From Roseateles sp. YR242 (GTDB taxonomy: Bacteria; Pseudomonadota; Gammaproteobacteria; Burkholderiales; Burkholderiaceae_C), in contig NZ_FOAV01000006.1 in assembly GCF_900109745.1 (NCBI RefSeq), positions 186,001 through 250,000 on the forward strand: a stretch of 64,000 nt of DNA, read 5' to 3'. The notes beneath the pieces are model-generated. The model ran no database searches and had not been told where the DNA came from. It saw only the letters and a program-made list of their open reading frames with translations. Every line of letters begins with the position of its first letter. Positions within the stretch are counted from its first letter, which is position 1. Shown here piece by piece: positions 46,380 to 55,000 of the stretch. The translations under genes and the position numbers were made by a program.

Positions 46380-48255
46380 GGCCATTGTTCACCTGCACCC
46401 CGCCGGCCCCCTGCTGGCGCTGGTCGGCAACCCGAACTGCGGCAAGACTGCGCTTTTCAACGGCCTGACCGGCAGCCGCCAGAAGGTGGCGAACTACGCA
46501 GGCGTCACCGTGGAGCGCAAGGAAGGCAGGCTCAAGACCGCGGCCGGCAAGCTGCTGCGCGTGCTTGACTTGCCTGGCACCTACAGCCTCTACCCCCGCT
46601 CGCCCGACGAGCGGGTGACGGTGGATGTGCTGGCCGGACGTGCCCAGGGCGAGAAGCGGCCGGACCTGGTGGTCTGCGTGCTGGACGCCACCAACCTGCG
46701 CCGCAACCTGCGCCTGTTCTTCTCCGTGCAGCGGCAGGGCGTGCCCTGCGTGGTCGCCCTGAACATGTCCGACCTGGCAGCCCGACGCGGCATCCAGATC
46801 GATACCCAGCGCCTGAGCGAACTGCTGGGCGTGCCGGTGGTGCGGACCGTGGCCACTGACGGCGCCGGGCTGGACGACCTGCGCGCGCTGCTGGACAAGC
46901 CCGAGTCCTGGAGCCAGGGGGCGATCGAGGCCTATGCGGCCGCCGCGTCGGCCGAAGGTGACGACCAGCAGCGCATCAACGCCGTCCTGCGTGAACTGAA
47001 GCTGGACGGTCTTCAGGGGGAGTTGCCCAGCGACAAGGTGGATCGCGTGGTGCTGCACCCGGTGCTGGGCCCGATCATCCTGGCCGTGCTGCTGTTCTTC
47101 CTGTTCCAGGCGGTGTTCTCCTGGGCCGAGCCGCCCAAGGACCTGATTGAAGGCGCCATTGCCTGGCTGGGTGAGCAAACCGGCAACCTGCTGCCGGAAG
47201 GGTATTTCCGCAGCCTGGTGGTGGATGGTCTGATCGCCGGCGTGGGGTCGGTGCTGGTCTTCCTGCCGCAGATCCTCATTCTCTTCTTCTTCATCCTGAT
47301 CCTGGAAGAGTCGGGTTACCTGCCGCGCGCAGCCTTCCTGCTGGACCGGATCATGGGCTCGGTGGGCCTGTCGGGCCGCAGCTTCATTCCGCTGCTGTCG
47401 AGCTTCGCCTGCGCCATCCCCGGCATCATGGCCACCCGTTCCATCGCCAATCCGCGCGACCGGCTGGTGACCATCCTGATTGCGCCGCTGATGACCTGCT
47501 CCGCGCGCTTGCCGGTGTATGCCTTGCTGATTGGCGCCTTTGTTCCCGAGCGGGACGTCTGGGGCGGCATCGGCCTGCAGGGGCTGGTGTTGTTTGTCCT
47601 GTACATGGCCGGCATCGTGGCCGCCATGGCGGTGGCCTGGGTGCTCAAACGCTTCACCGACAGCGGCCGGCAAGTGCGCCCGCTGATGATGGAACTGCCC
47701 AGCTACCACTGGCCGCATCTGCGCAGCATTGCGCTGGGCCTGTGGCAGCGCACCGAGATCTTCGTCAAGCGGGTGGGCACCATCATTCTGGCGCTGACCC
47801 TGCTGTTGTGGCTGCTCTCCAGCTTCCCCGCGCCGCCGCCGGGTGCGACCGGTGCGCCGATCGAATACAGCATTGCCGGCATGCTGGGCCGGGCGCTGGC
47901 CGTGATCTTCGAGCCCATCGGCTTCAACTGGCAGATCAGCCTGGCGCTGGTGCCGGGTCTGGCGGCCCGTGAAATCGCGGTGAGCGCATTGGGCACGGTG
48001 TATTCGCTGTCGGCCACCGCCGAAGATGCGGCACAGGCCCTGACGCCGCTGATCGTGCAGACCTGGAGCCTGCCGACTGCCTTCTCGCTGCTGGCCTGGT
48101 ATGTGTTTGCGCCACAGTGCCTCTCGACCATCGCAGCCGTGAAGCGCGAGACCAACGGCTACAAGATCCCGGCGATCATGCTGGCTTACCTGTTCGCCCT
48201 GGCCTACCTGGCGTCGTGGCTGACATTCCATATCAGCCGGTGGTTGATTGGTTGA
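46372..48255 (+). CDS. feoB: Ferrous iron transporter FeoB
   Basis: A 627-residue protein. The N-terminal G domain has GNPNCGKTALFN (G1), DLPGTYSL (G3) and NMSD (G4), then a GDI helical domain. The membrane part has Gate motifs around RAAFLLDRIMGSVGLSGRSF and CAIPGIMATRS with its conserved Cys, and LAAREIAVSALGT. It imports Fe2+. It is shorter than E. coli FeoB (about 770 aa), which is normal for betaproteobacteria. GGAG precedes ATG 46372. The last codons and the stop lie inside an 8-bp tandem repeat. Confidence 0.96.
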   Translation: MREAIVHLHPAGPLLALVGNPNCGKTALFNGLTGSRQKVANYAGVTVERKEGRLKTAAGKLLRVLDLPGTYSLYPRSPDERVTVDVLAGRAQGEKRPDLVVCVLDATNLRRNLRLFFSVQRQGVPCVVALNMSDLAARRGIQIDTQRLSELLGVPVVRTVATDGAGLDDLRALLDKPESWSQGAIEAYAAAASAEGDDQQRINAVLRELKLDGLQGELPSDKVDRVVLHPVLGPIILAVLLFFLFQAVFSWAEPPKDLIEGAIAWLGEQTGNLLPEGYFRSLVVDGLIAGVGSVLVFLPQILILFFFILILEESGYLPRAAFLLDRIMGSVGLSGRSFIPLLSSFACAIPGIMATRSIANPRDRLVTILIAPLMTCSARLPVYALLIGAFVPERDVWGGIGLQGLVLFVLYMAGIVAAMAVAWVLKRFTDSGRQVRPLMMELPSYHWPHLRSIALGLWQRTEIFVKRVGTIILALTLLLWLLSSFPAPPPGATGAPIEYSIAGMLGRALAVIFEPIGFNWQISLALVPGLAAREIAVSALGTVYSLSATAEDAAQALTPLIVQTWSLPTAFSLLAWYVFAPQCLSTIAAVKRETNGYKIPAIMLAYLFALAYLASWLTFHISRWLIG

Positions 48256-48335
48256 TTGGTTGATTGGTTGATTGGTTGATCGGTTGATTGGTTGATCGGT
48301 GATCGGTCGATCGGTCGATCGGTTGATCGGTAATC
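48242..48335. repeat. 8-bp tandem array overlapping the feoB stop codon
   Basis: There are twelve consecutive units of GGTTGATT and variants (GGTTGATC, GGTCGATC), ten of 8 bp and two of 7 bp. The feoB TGA (48253-48255) is formed inside the second unit. Several units create GATC sites. The first units are perfect and later ones degenerate, suggesting growth from the gene end. Confidence 0.95.
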
Positions 48336-48493
48336 GGTTGGCGGTTGGTGGGCTGATCGGCTAACAGACTGGCTGACCCCGCTGGTTGTCATCAGCCAGA
48401 CCAGAAAGCCTCGTGCGCTGATCGCCAGCCCGATGCGCTGCGGCCGGGTTCTCCGCCTTGGCAAGACTGGGGCGCCCGCTATGCTGGCGCCCC

Positions 48494-50350
48494 ATGACAT
48501 TTGCACCCCTCCCCCGCTCCCTGCTGGTGGCCGCCGCCTTGACTGCGGCTTGCGCCACCGCGCCGACCCAGGCCGCCACGACTACAGCCGCCGCCGCTGC
48601 TCCCACCGGTGCCGCATCCGCTGCAGCCACGCCCAAGGCCGCCAAAGCCTCCGCGGCGGACGCCCAGGTCCAGCGCCTCGCCCACGACTACATCGAGGCC
48701 TTTTGGAAGCTCGATCCCGAATCTGCCGTGGCGGCGGGTCGTTACGAGTTTGCCGGCAAGCTCAACATTCCGGATGACGCGACCCGCGCCCGCCAACTCG
48801 CCTTCACGCAGCAATGGCTCAAGCGCTTCGAGGCCATCAAGCCCGAATCACTCGGCGCTGCGTCCCGCACCGATCTTGGTCAACTGCTCAACAAACTGCG
48901 TTCCGACCGCTTTGCGCTGACCGAACTGCGCGAGTTCGAGTGGAATCCGTCCAATGTGAATGTGGCCGGCCAGCTGGACCTCATCCTCTCCACCGATTAC
49001 GCACCCCTGCCCCAACGCCTGCGGGCACTGAGCAGCCGGCTGGCGCTGGTACCGGCCTATTACAAGGCCGGTGAAGCCAGCCTGCGCGCACCCACGCTGG
49101 AGCACACCCAACTCGCCATTGATCAGGCCCCCGGGGTGTTGAGCGTGCTGGACGAGATCGGCAAGGCCATCGATGAAGAGAAGGCCAAGGGCCTGAGCGC
49201 TGCAGACAAGCAGCAGCTCACCCAGCGCCTGGCAGCTGCCCGCAGCGCGGTGCTGAACTACCGCAGTGCGCTGACCAAGCGCCTGGCCACGCTCAAGACC
49301 GACGGCCAGGCCCGCAGCTTCCGCCTGGGCAAGGCGCTCTACGAGAAGAAGTTCGGCTTCGACATCCAGTCCGCCCATAGCGCCGAACAGATGTACCAGA
49401 AGGCATTGGCGGCACGCGAGGCGCTGCTGACCCGCATGGACGGCATCGCCGACCAGCTCTGGACCCAGACCCAGGGCGATGCCCCCAAGCCCGCCGATCG
49501 ATTCGCCAAGATTGGTGCGGTGATCGGCACGCTGTCTGCGCAACACGTCAAGCGCGAAGACTTCGTCAAGGAGATCCGTGGCCAGATTCCGCAGCTGGAG
49601 CGTTGGATCGTTGATCACGATCTGCTGACGATGGACGCCAGCAAGCCCCTGATCGTGCGCGAGACACCGGTGTACCAGCGCGGCGTGGCCGGTGCCGGCA
49701 TCGAGGCCCCTGGCCCGTACCGCCCGCAGGACCGTACCTACTACAACGTGACGCCGCTGGATGACCTGACCGACGCGCAAGCCGAGAGCACGCTGCGTGA
49801 GTACAACCAGTGGATCCTGCAGATCCTCAACATCCATGAGGCCGTCCCGGGCCACTACACCCAACTGGTGCATGCCAACAAATCACCCTCGTTGGTGAAG
49901 GCCCTGTTCGGCAACGGCGCGATGGTGGAAGGCTGGGCGGTTTACGGCGAGCGCATGATGCTGGAGTCGGGCTACGGCGACAACGCGCCGGAGATGTGGC
50001 TGATGTACAGCAAGTGGAACCTGCGCAGCGTCACCAACACCATCCTGGACTACAGCGTGCATGTGCTGGGCATGAGCCAGGACCAGGCCCTGGACCTGCT
50101 GATGCGCCAGGCCTTCCAGACCGAGCGCGAGGCGCGTGAGAAGTGGCGCCGGGTGCAGTTGACCTCGGTGCAACTGACCAGCTACTTCAGCGGCTACTCC
50201 GACATCATGGAACTGCGTGATCAGCGCAAGGCGGCGCTGGGCGACGGCTTCAAGCTCAAGGACTTCCATGAGGAGTTCCTGAGCTACGGGAGCGCGCCAG
50301 TCCATGTGATTGCGGAGCTGATGGGGCCGCAGGCGAGTCGGCCGCGATGA
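48494..50350 (+). CDS. DUF885-family exported zinc-hydrolase-like protein
   Basis: A 618-residue protein with a signal (MTFAPLPRSLLVAAALTAAC; the LTAAC end could be a lipobox-like site), an Ala/Thr-rich linker to about residue 60, then a DUF885 helical domain. The zinc-peptidase-like motif is HEAVPGH at residue 448, with a downstream Glu in EGWAVYGERM. The fold is M2/M32-like all-helical metallopeptidase. Substrates of this family are not established in most bacteria. ATG 48494 is chosen because it starts the signal peptide. Confidence 0.82.
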   Translation: MTFAPLPRSLLVAAALTAACATAPTQAATTTAAAAAPTGAASAAATPKAAKASAADAQVQRLAHDYIEAFWKLDPESAVAAGRYEFAGKLNIPDDATRARQLAFTQQWLKRFEAIKPESLGAASRTDLGQLLNKLRSDRFALTELREFEWNPSNVNVAGQLDLILSTDYAPLPQRLRALSSRLALVPAYYKAGEASLRAPTLEHTQLAIDQAPGVLSVLDEIGKAIDEEKAKGLSAADKQQLTQRLAAARSAVLNYRSALTKRLATLKTDGQARSFRLGKALYEKKFGFDIQSAHSAEQMYQKALAAREALLTRMDGIADQLWTQTQGDAPKPADRFAKIGAVIGTLSAQHVKREDFVKEIRGQIPQLERWIVDHDLLTMDASKPLIVRETPVYQRGVAGAGIEAPGPYRPQDRTYYNVTPLDDLTDAQAESTLREYNQWILQILNIHEAVPGHYTQLVHANKSPSLVKALFGNGAMVEGWAVYGERMMLESGYGDNAPEMWLMYSKWNLRSVTNTILDYSVHVLGMSQDQALDLLMRQAFQTEREAREKWRRVQLTSVQLTSYFSGYSDIMELRDQRKAALGDGFKLKDFHEEFLSYGSAPVHVIAELMGPQASRPR

Positions 50351-50366
50351 TGTTCCAATCCTGGCC

Positions 50367-50666
50367 ATGAGCCAGGATTTCTCCACCGCCGCCGCATCCC
50401 AAACGCCCCCGCACACCTCAGGTGCGACACCCGGGCAGTCTCCGACTGCACCGGGCGTCGAGCACCTGGAGCAGCGGATCACGGAGCTGGAGATCAAGGC
50501 CAGCTTCACCGAAGACCTGCTGGACACGCTCAATGCGCAGGTCACCCTCCAGCATCAGCAGATCGAAGCGCTGGTGCGGGAGATCACCCAGTTGCGGCGT
50601 CAGGTTCCCGAAGGCCGCACGGACGGGCCGCGCAGCCTGCGGGATGAACTGCCGCCGCATTATTGA
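50367..50666 (+). CDS. slyX: SlyX family protein
   Basis: A 99-residue protein with a Ser/Thr/Pro-rich N terminus (to about residue 30), a coiled coil with LEQRITELEIKASFTEDLLD through VREITQLRRQV, and the family-defining C-terminal end DELPPHY. Its function is unknown; slyX was named for its position near slyD in E. coli. Here it follows the DUF885 gene by 16 bp and is probably cotranscribed with it. Confidence 0.92.
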   Translation: MSQDFSTAAASQTPPHTSGATPGQSPTAPGVEHLEQRITELEIKASFTEDLLDTLNAQVTLQHQQIEALVREITQLRRQVPEGRTDGPRSLRDELPPHY

Positions 50667-50741
50667 GACTGCCTGCCGGAGCGCCGGCACCGGGCTGCGG
50701 CATCCCCGAGAAGGGCATGCCTGCGCCCGGCGCCCCTGTCC

Positions 50742-51449
50742 TCAGGCCGGACGCGCCGGCGAATTCATGCCGCGCTGCACGGCGTCCCGTGCCAGGAAGG
50801 CCTTCAGCACACGCTGCACTTCCTTGAACTCGCCCCAACCCACCAGGTCCGCCGCTTCGTAGAAGGTCACCAGGTTGTTGACCCAGGGCCAGATGGCGAT
50901 GTCGGCGATGGTGTAGTCATCGCCCATGATCCAGCCGCGGCCGGTCATGCGCTGCTCCAGCACGCCCAGCAGGCGCTTGGACTCGGCCACATAACGGTCG
51001 CGAGGACGCTTGTCCTCATACTCCTTGCCCGCGAACTTGTGGAAGAAGCCGAGCTGGCCAAACATCGGGCCCACGCCGCCCATCTGGAACATCACCCACT
51101 GCAGGGTCTCGTACCGACGCGCCGGGTCCTTGGGCAGCAACTGTCCGGTCTTTTCCGCCAGATAGACGAGGATGGCGCCGGACTCGAACAGCGCCAGCGG
51201 CTCGCCATTGGGACCGTCCGGATCCAGGATGGCCGGGATCTTGTTGTTGGGGTTCAGCGACAGGAACGCGGGCGTGAGCTGGTCATTGGTCTGGAAGCTG
51301 ACCAGATGCGGTTCATAGGGCAGGCCCACTTCCTCCAGGAAGATCGACACCTTCACGCCGTTGGGCGTAGGCAGCGAGTAGAGCTGCAGGCGCTCGGGGT
51401 GCTGGGCGGGCCACTTCTGGGTGATCGGGAACTTGGACAGGTCGGTCAT
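50742..51449 (-). CDS. Glutathione S-transferase, YfcG/YghU-like (Nu class)
   Basis: A 235-residue GST. The thioredoxin-like N-terminal half starts with LYSLPTPNGVKVSIFLEE, where the TPNG loop binds glutathione in YfcG-type enzymes, and has NNKIPAI (cis-Pro) and ESGAILVYLAEKTG. The C-terminal helical domain has YTIADIAIWPWV. Relatives reduce disulfides and peroxides using two glutathiones. ATG 51449 gives the family length; the upstream open frame has no family-like sequence. It lies downstream of the CDI locus on the same strand. Confidence 0.88.
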   Translation of the reverse strand: MTDLSKFPITQKWPAQHPERLQLYSLPTPNGVKVSIFLEEVGLPYEPHLVSFQTNDQLTPAFLSLNPNNKIPAILDPDGPNGEPLALFESGAILVYLAEKTGQLLPKDPARRYETLQWVMFQMGGVGPMFGQLGFFHKFAGKEYEDKRPRDRYVAESKRLLGVLEQRMTGRGWIMGDDYTIADIAIWPWVNNLVTFYEAADLVGWGEFKEVQRVLKAFLARDAVQRGMNSPARPA

Positions 51450-51510
51450 GGTGGTGAGGGATGTTGAGGAAGAGGCTTGCGTTTTCACGTTGCCAGTCGG
51501 GCCATTGTCG

Positions 51511-52026
51511 TCATGGGTGGAGAAACCTTGCCGGCGCCAGGATATGGGGCGGCCAGGGCTTGTATTGAGGGGTTCCCCAGTCCGCAGGCCAATCGGGATG
51601 CGCATCGAAGCCGTGGTCCACACGTTGCCGATAGACGCTCAATGGTCTCGGCCGGAAGGGTTCCTCCGGAAACAGCTCCTGCCACACCAGAAAGTGGAAC
51701 CGGCGGAAGGCGCGGGTACCCAGGGCCTCGGACACGGGCCCGACGTCGGGCATCGTGTCGATACCCGGCAGCCAGCATCGGCCACAACCAAACCCGTGCC
51801 CCAGCATCAGCGCAAATCGGCAGGCCTCCCGGCGCTGATAGCGCCCCGTCGGTGTCCAGTATTCGGTGCCCGGGAGCAGCCAGGTCCGAATGGCGTAGAG
51901 CGCCTGGGCTTCGTCCCGAAGATCCAGCGCGAAGAACTCGTCGGCATAACCGTAGTGCTCGGCGCTGTCCACATCGATGTCATTCATGATGCCGGTCGTG
52001 TGGTTGGTGGAGATATCAATGAACAT
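51511..52026 (-). CDS. cdiI: Putative CDI immunity protein (CdiI)
   Basis: A 171-residue cytosolic-looking protein with no signal peptide. Its ATG lies inside the last codons of cdiA (11-bp overlap), the position where CDI loci encode the cognate immunity protein. Visible segments are ADEFFALDLRDEAQALYAI, GRYQRREACRFALMLG, and FGCGRCWLPG with a Cys pair. I do not recognise a known immunity family. The expected role is to bind and neutralise the CdiA C-terminal toxin in the producing cell. The call rests mainly on synteny. Confidence 0.65.
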   Translation of the reverse strand: MFIDISTNHTTGIMNDIDVDSAEHYGYADEFFALDLRDEAQALYAIRTWLLPGTEYWTPTGRYQRREACRFALMLGHGFGCGRCWLPGIDTMPDVGPVSEALGTRAFRRFHFLVWQELFPEEPFRPRPLSVYRQRVDHGFDAHPDWPADWGTPQYKPWPPHILAPARFLHP

Positions 52027-55000
52027 CTTGACCTCTCTTCAGTGGATCAGGCATTGCCACGCCTGTGGTCATGTCCGGAAAGGCGGTGAAAGCCTTGCCG
52101 GTCTTTGGGTCGATGCGCACTGACACACTTTGGGTCCAACGGTATTCGCCGATGGGAACGTCGGTTTCTCGGTTCCGCTTGGTGTTGCCGGTATAGCCCT
52201 CACCCACCGGTCTCGCAAAGACGATACGGATGTCTTCATTGGCGTACTTCAATGGATTTGCCGCGTAAATGGCTTCCGCCTCTCGAATGGCAACCTCCAT
52301 ATCCGTCGCATTGAAAAACTTCGAAGCATTGACCGGGGCACCCTTCCTGCCAGTCTGCGGATTCGTCCCCGTCATGGCGCGCTCATATTGCTGCGCCAGT
52401 GTCACGTACGGACCGTGTTTGTCGCTGTAATGCGGGTTCGAAGTGCCATTGGCTTGATCGATCTCAATCTTGTCCCGCAAGGCCAGCGTCGACTCGGTAT
52501 TCGGATGTGAACTGTGCGGCTCGGCGCCGCCGTCCCGGTCCGCGTTGTTCTGCACCCGCTGCTCATGGATGAGCTTGCGCTGCGCTTCGATCTTCGCAGC
52601 GGTGGCCCCTGGCGCCATGGGTCGGTTGGGCCGGGCGCCGGCCCCATCCAGCATCGCCAGGGCGCCCAGCACATCAGCGCCTGTACCCGCGCGGAAGTCC
52701 TGGAGGTCCTTGGCCTCCTGAGCCGTCAGCAGGCCCATCCGAGCGAGTTCGTCGGGCGAGATGTAGGTGCGTCCCAGCGCCTCAGCCGCCTCGTAGGCCA
52801 GCAACTGCAGGCCGATCTTGTACTTCTCCTGCGCCTGGCCGATGTGATTGGCAGTTTCCGGCTGGAAGCGCATCTGGCCCAGTCCGTCAGGGTTGGCCTG
52901 CAACTCCGCCAGATGCTCCTTCACCTTGGCCAACTGGGCACGGCACAGTTCGCTGCCACCATCCAGACAGGCGTCCTCCACCGCAATATTGCGCAGCTGT
53001 GACCGTTGAATCGCCTCGGCCTGCGCCTCCTTTTTGCAGGCCTCGGTGAGGCAGTCGTTCAACCGCTCCCGCAGCTTCAGCAACTCCTTGTGGGTAAGGT
53101 AGTTGCCGGTCACCTCGTTGAAGGCCACGGATGCACCCGAGCCCCCACCCACCATGGCACCAGCAGCCGAGCTGGCCAGGGCGGTAAGCACCTGCGTCAG
53201 CGTCGGATCCACGCCGGCCTGGGTCAGCAGGGCATCCACGCGGGGCGCGATCCAGGTGCCTGCGGCTGCACTGAGCGCGCCGGACACTCCGCCCGACAAG
53301 CCGCCCACCGCCGTATGCGCGGCCAGACGGAGATTCCCTTCGTCTCCCCAGTCCCGCTCCAACCGCAGGGCCTGCTGGGCCAGCGCATCGCGGCGGGCCG
53401 TATTGGGCTCCTTGTCGGCCTGGGCGCGCAGGTCTTGCGCCTGGGCCATCTTGCCTGCGGCATAGTCGCCGATGACCTGCGACGCCATGGAACCGAACTC
53501 CTGCAGTCGCTGGCTTTGGGCCTGTGCCCGCTGCTGTTCGGCGGCCATGTCCAGCATGGCGAAGCCGTCGGGCGCCTGGTCACCAGTGCGGGCTGAGCTG
53601 TTGCCGGCCTGTCCGCTCACGGCCGCCTGCGTCACACTGTGCACGCCACCCGAATGACCGGCCACCCCCGCCGACCCGTTGGTGGTCTGCCTGCCCTGCG
53701 CGGAGGTGGACTGCCCGCCGGCCGCACTCAGCGCCTGGCTCTTGTGGCTGCTGTGGTTGTGCACATCACTCAACACCAGGCCACCACCGGCCTGCAGACT
53801 GTTCTGGCCGTCCTGCACGGCGGCCTCGGTGCTGGTGATGACACCGCCCTGCAGCACGGCCTGGCCACCCACCGTTACCTGGAAGCCGCCATTGCCGGCA
53901 CGCACGCCACTCTGCTCCCGCACCGCTGCCTGCTCCCCGCGCGCGCTGGACTTGCCGGCCGAGCCCGCCAACTTGTTGGCGCCCAAAGACACACTCGCCT
54001 GATGCGATTGGCTGTCGAAGCGGTTGCTGTCTTGAAGGCTCTCAACCAGCAGCTGGCCCGCCACATCCATGCGGACGGTCTCGCCCGCCACCACGGCCCC
54101 GCGCAGGCTCGCATCCGCCCCCGTACGGATCTCCACAGACGACCCTTCGATGTGCGTATTGCGCTGGGTGACCGACGCGCTGCTGGAATGGCTGACTGCG
54201 GTACTGGCCTGCGCGGTCCAGCCGGCACTGATGCCATTGGTGCCCAGGCCCGCGCTGGCACCGACCGATGCGCCACTGCTGTGATGGTCGTTGCGGGAGG
54301 AGGTGCGGTCCTGCGCACTGCTCAGGTCAATGGCCCCCTCGGCAGCCAGCGACACCAAGCGCCCCGCCGAGACATCGGAGCCCTGGATGCGGATCGTGCT
54401 GTCAGCGCCGTTGCCCTGAGCCTTGATGCGCACGTCACCGCCGGCCTCCACACGGCTGGCCTGAGCCGCCTCGGTTTGCCAGCGGTCTTCGCTGCTGGTG
54501 CGGCTGCTGCCCAGTGACGCGCCCAGCGATAGGCCGCCGCCCGAGACCAGTTGCTCGCTCAATGCCGCCGGTGCCTGCACCACCCGCCCCGCCACGGTGG
54601 CGACACCCATCACCTTGGACTTCAGGTCAGCCCCGCTTCCCGCACTGCCCACGCTGCGGGCCAGGCTGCTGACTGCATCAAAGACCGGGCTGCCGATGGA
54701 GATGGCCAGCCCGCTCTGCCGGGACGACTGACTGCGGGATTGCGTCGATGTGGCGGTCACACTCCCGATGTTCACCTGGGCAGCCGTGATATCGATGTCC
54801 CCACGCTGTGCCGCCACGGTAGACCCCGACTGTCGATAGTCGCCACCCGCCACAATCGCCACATCACCGGCCACGCTGCCGACCGTGGTGCCAGCCACCG
54901 ATTGCCATTCCGAGACCTGGGCACCGCTGGCAGATTGCCGCCCCACCGAGAATCCCCATCCGGACTGGGCGCCCATGAGGCCGGACCGGTCCACACTGCG

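Noticed and set aside
46117-48231. 704-codon open frame antisense to feoAB
   Set aside because: It is a shadow of feoB; the Gln/His/Arg-rich translation has no recognisable motif.
48242-48335. CRISPR-like array
   Set aside because: Units are 8 bp with no unique spacers; this is a simple tandem repeat.
53080-53110. VENN motif in CdiA
   Set aside because: The exact motif is absent; the equivalent position reads GNYLTHKELL, so only a pretoxin-like boundary is claimed.
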